A DNA stretch of 8,645 nucleotides from Oscillospiraceae bacterium. Its GTDB lineage: Bacteria; Bacillota; Clostridia; Oscillospirales; Ruminococcaceae. The stretch covers positions 1-8,645 of the forward strand of contig JAFPPJ010000064.1 in assembly GCA_017410745.1 (NCBI GenBank). The letters are read 5' to 3'. The notes beneath the pieces were generated by a model that did not search any database, was not told where the DNA came from, and saw only the letters and a program-made list of their open reading frames with translations. The stretch's first letter is position 1. Each line of letters opens with the position of its first letter. Shown here in pieces: positions 6,562 to 8,645 of the stretch. The position numbers were made by a program, and so were the translations under genes.

Positions 6562-6867
6562 TCAGATCTCATAGTCGATGCAGGCTCTTCCGCCGTCTTC
6601 CCTTATGCCTGCGATAAAGCCGCCGAACTTCTTGTGTTCGGGATGCACCTGATATGCATCGAGATCCGCCTGCGAGTCAAAGTCGCATATCAGTGCGATA
6701 TGGTAGTTGCTCTGATCTGCGGAGGGAGCGTTGAGACGCACCTCCATAGCGCGTATCTGCGGGATCACAGCGGGAAGCGCCTCTGCCTTTGCCTTTGCTG
6801 CAGCAGCGTTCTCGGCTGCGCTGACATCGGTGTCCTTGAGCCTGAACATTACTATGTGTCTTATCAT
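6562..6867 (-). CDS. Dabb-family (stress-responsive A/B barrel) protein
   Basis: A 101-residue protein with the family hallmarks: the N-terminus MIRHIVMFRLKD, a central helix rich in Ala and Lys, and YHIALICDFDSQADLDAYQVHPEHKKF, whose HPEHKKF segment is near-diagnostic. Dabb proteins are small dimeric ferredoxin-like alpha/beta barrels; some act in aromatic polyketide or olivetolic acid chemistry, but most bacterial single-domain copies have no known function. The start at 6867 is preferred because AAGGA lies about 5-6 nt upstream. An in-frame ATG at 6885 would add only MERRIE and has no ribosome binding site. It follows mreD after 62 nt and precedes the alpha-galactosidase by 11 nt, so it is likely part of the same transcript. 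Confidence 0.9.
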   Translation of the reverse strand: MIRHIVMFRLKDTDVSAAENAAAAKAKAEALPAVIPQIRAMEVRLNAPSADQSNYHIALICDFDSQADLDAYQVHPEHKKFGGFIAGIREDGGRACIDYEI

Positions 6868-6929
6868 TTCGATCCTTCTTTCCATGAAGATTTTTATAGG
6901 TGACGTAAACGATTACGCAGTGACTTTCA

Positions 6930-7502
6930 TCATTCTCTTACGATATCCCCGTTCTTCTCCTCGATGTAGTGCTCATTTACAGTGCCGAAGCGCCGTGTTA
7001 TGATGCCCGTGAGCAGATACAGCAGTATCCCTGCGGCATTTGATATGAGGAATTCGGGTATGAATACGAGCAGGAATATCTCCCCGGTAGGGTCATATCC
7101 CCATATGAAGTAATACAGCACATAGTGGAGCCCGCCGTGCACCGCACAGGCCACAGCGTCCATCCATATGAAGTTTATGAGATTGCGCCTGAGCAGATTG
7201 TTCACAAGCAGCGATGCCATGAGAGCCGTCCACATCATTATGACCGCACTCAGCCCCGGCAGCATATTGTATGCACTGTCAAGGAAAAGGCCGCACACCA
7301 TCGCAAATACTGCGCTGCTAAGCGGCTGCTCGCGCATGGCAAAGCACATCGCGCAGGGAATGAGCATACAGGGGAGCGGCAGACCCGTATGTACCGTCAG
7401 CATCAGTATATACGAGAACATCATCAGAAAGACATAGAACAGCACGCGTATCACGAAATAGCGGCGCTCCTTGCGTGCCTTTAGCTCGATGTTCATTTTC
7501 AC
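6930..7502 (-). CDS. mreD: Rod shape-determining protein MreD
   Basis: An integral membrane subunit of the elongation complex that links MreB/MreC to wall synthesis. The 190-residue protein is strongly hydrophobic, with about five membrane spans between residues 17 and 169. It carries the family's GLFLD motif at 71-75 followed by Gly83. A basic N-terminus (KARKERR) and a polar C-terminal tail flank the spans. Identity rests on this topology plus its place directly after mreC. The start is most likely GTG at 7502, whose bases overlap the mreC stop codon (GTGA) and which follows GGTGAT by 5 nt. An ATG two codons later (7496) is possible. The overlap implies translational coupling. The chain is slightly longer than the usual 160-175 residues. 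Confidence 0.9.
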   Translation of the reverse strand: MKMNIELKARKERRYFVIRVLFYVFLMMFSYILMLTVHTGLPLPCMLIPCAMCFAMREQPLSSAVFAMVCGLFLDSAYNMLPGLSAVIMMWTALMASLLVNNLLRRNLINFIWMDAVACAVHGGLHYVLYYFIWGYDPTGEIFLLVFIPEFLISNAAGILLYLLTGIITRRFGTVNEHYIEEKNGDIVRE

Positions 7503-8398
7503 GGCTCATCACCGCCCGGCTCTGTCTCTGCCTTTTTGGCTTCATTCCTTACAGCAGTGGCTTCGTCTATGCTGTAGTCTATTATTACGAATACTCCCTG
7601 CACCGTGCGGGGATCGACTGCGGGTACTATCACGGCGTACTGTGAAAGGCCGTTTGTCTCCATAGCGACGCTTTCCACCACGCCTACCACCTGTCCCGCA
7701 GGGAAGTTCTCGCTGCCCGAGGTGACTACTATGTCGCCTACGGCTATATCCGCATCCTTGTCGATATGTTCGAATTTGACCCTGCCGTCGGCGGAATGTT
7801 CGTATCCGCCCGATACAAGGCCGTCTGTCTTGGTGCGAACGGTGTATGCGCCCACAGAGGTCTTGGGAAAATACAGGGTGCGTATCTTTGCAGTGCCGGG
7901 TGATACCTCGCTGCATACGCCTACGATGCCGTTCTGTGTTATGACCGGATCGCCGGGCTTTATGCCGTCGTCCGAGCCCTTGTCTACCGTGAATGCCGCA
8001 AAGGGATCGTTGGTGGCACGGGCAATGACCGTGCACGGCGGAGAGAAGCGGTAATCCTCATGCTCCTCCTGCAGCCCGAGCATAGTACGCAGGTCGCCGT
8101 TCTCATTGACAAGACGGTCATAGTCCACCATCTGCCCGTAGAGCTGACCTATCTGCTCCTTTAGCTGCTTGTTCTCATTGTAGTATTTCTCTGCATTTAT
8201 CACCATGTCGAGGGATACGCTTATCCTCTCCGAAAGCCGTGTTGAAGCGGCCTTCACGGGAGCAAACAGCATCTCGAACAGATACGAGCTCGTGGTGGAG
8301 AAGCCCTCCGTGGTGACAGAATATATCACAGCACCCGTGAGAAGTGCCGTAAGCGCGAGTATTATCTTGAATTTTACGCTCCTGAAGAAATCATGCAA
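7499..8398 (-). CDS. mreC: Rod shape-determining protein MreC
   Basis: A bitopic membrane protein that connects cytoplasmic MreB filaments with penicillin-binding proteins outside the membrane. From the TTG start it has 299 residues. Residues 1-10 are a short cytoplasmic HDFFRSVKFK sequence, 11-29 are the single membrane span, roughly 54-110 a coiled coil, and about 118-275 the tandem beta-barrel domain with VDKGSDDGIKPGDPVI (138-153) and DIVVTSG (222-228). The tail is acidic and low in complexity. The start is set at TTG (8398) because the Shine-Dalgarno GGAGG (8411-8407) ends 8 nt before it and (M)HDFFRSVKFK matches the usual MreC N-terminus. An upstream in-frame GTG at 8407 overlaps the Shine-Dalgarno itself and is not credible. 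The gene follows mreB by 48 nt and overlaps mreD. Confidence 0.95.
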   Translation of the reverse strand: MHDFFRSVKFKIILALTALLTGAVIYSVTTEGFSTTSSYLFEMLFAPVKAASTRLSERISVSLDMVINAEKYYNENKQLKEQIGQLYGQMVDYDRLVNENGDLRTMLGLQEEHEDYRFSPPCTVIARATNDPFAAFTVDKGSDDGIKPGDPVITQNGIVGVCSEVSPGTAKIRTLYFPKTSVGAYTVRTKTDGLVSGGYEHSADGRVKFEHIDKDADIAVGDIVVTSGSENFPAGQVVGVVESVAMETNGLSQYAVIVPAVDPRTVQGVFVIIDYSIDEATAVRNEAKKAETEPGGDEP

Positions 8399-8413
8399 AC
8401 GGCACACCTCCCC
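8396..8413 (-). promoter_or_regulatory. Ribosome binding site that decides the mreC TTG start
   Basis: The minus strand carries GGGGAGG (8413-8407), then 8 nt, then TTG (8398-8396). No in-frame ATG is near. The only earlier in-frame start codon, a GTG at 8407, uses the last G of the Shine-Dalgarno, so TTG is the only properly spaced choice. Confidence 0.8.
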
Positions 8414-8446
8414 TTAGGATATACTGTATGACAGATATGGCTGCGC

Positions 8447-8645
8447 TCAGGCGTCCTCGCTGAGCACATCCTGCAGATGCTCCTTGTCCTCGAGCACCCT
8501 TCCCGCACCTGCTGCTACGCAGTCGAGCGGGTTCTCCGCGATATGCACGGGCATACCTGTCTCATGGGAGATAAGCTCGTCTATGCCGCGTATGAGTGCG
8601 CCGCCGCCCGTGAGCACGATGCCCTTTTCCATTATATCCGATGAA
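8447..8645 (-). CDS. mreB: Rod shape-determining protein MreB, C-terminal part
   Basis: Only the last 65 or so codons are in the window; the gene continues past the right edge. MreB is the bacterial actin homologue that organises lateral wall synthesis. The visible part reads SSDIMEKGIVLTGGGAL, which holds the conserved adenosine-binding loop GIVLTGGGA, followed by ETGMPVHIAENPLDCVAAGAGRVLE, the standard C-terminal MreB/Mbl sequence. The TGA stop lies 48 nt before mreC. The adjacency to mreC and mreD favours MreB, but the paralogue Mbl cannot be excluded from this fragment alone. Confidence 0.95.
   Translation of the reverse strand, partial: SSDIMEKGIVLTGGGALIRGIDELISHETGMPVHIAENPLDCVAAGAGRVLEDKEHLQDVLSEDA

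Noticed and set aside
4370..6574. Several open frames of 68-175 codons on the plus strand opposite the alpha-galactosidase
   Set aside because: They lie wholly within a well-supported GH36 gene, resemble no protein family and lack credible ribosome binding sites.
6904..6917. Short dyad CGTAA-N4-TTACG between mreD and the Dabb gene, next to a TATAAA sequence
   Set aside because: Five-base arms occur easily by chance, and I find no -35 box at proper distance, so neither an operator nor a promoter can be supported.
1..8645. CRISPR arrays, tRNA or rRNA genes, insertion sequences, attachment sites
   Set aside because: No regularly spaced direct repeats, cloverleaf-like elements, transposase motifs or terminal inverted repeats were seen on either strand.

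Overview
The window looks like chromosomal DNA from a Gram-positive anaerobe of the class Clostridia, most probably a Ruminococcus or close Oscillospiraceae relative. The evidence is the style of the GroEL and GroES proteins, a perfect HrcA/CIRCE operator before groES, strong AGGAGG-type ribosome binding sites, and an mreBCD cluster together with a Clostridia-type GH36 alpha-galactosidase. The genus is inferred from protein character, not from a search.

Layout. Two small plus-strand genes (about 1-294 and 390-830) encode a membrane protein and a soluble acidic protein that I cannot assign. They converge on a long minus-strand block that fills the rest of the window. Read in the direction of transcription (right to left), the block contains: the 3' end of mreB (8645-8447), mreC (8398-7499), mreD (7502-6930), a Dabb-domain protein (6867-6562), a GH36 alpha-galactosidase (6550-4283) and a class I SAM methyltransferase (4270-3617), closed by a hairpin at 3582-3615. 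Next come a small heat-shock protein gene, hsp20 (3399-2989), and the groES-groEL operon (2830-898), which ends at a clear intrinsic terminator (837-867).

How the parts work together. MreB, MreC and MreD form the scaffold for lateral cell-wall synthesis. The next three genes follow with gaps of only 11-62 nt and are probably co-transcribed with mre, although none has an obvious link to cell shape. The heat-shock part is the best resolved for regulation. groESL has a sigma-A-like promoter with a perfect CIRCE over the predicted start point. The 217-nt region before hsp20 is unusually rich: a degenerate CIRCE (15/18 matches), helically phased TGTGA motifs, a perfect 20-bp palindrome over the -35 box, and a long 5' leader hairpin. 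The 3' arm of that hairpin could alternatively pair with the Shine-Dalgarno sequence.

I see no mobile element, CRISPR array, tRNA or rRNA. No stretch over 300 bases lacks a gene. I do not see a convincing wholly new multi-gene system. The observations most worth following up are the hsp20 control region and the two orphan plus-strand genes.
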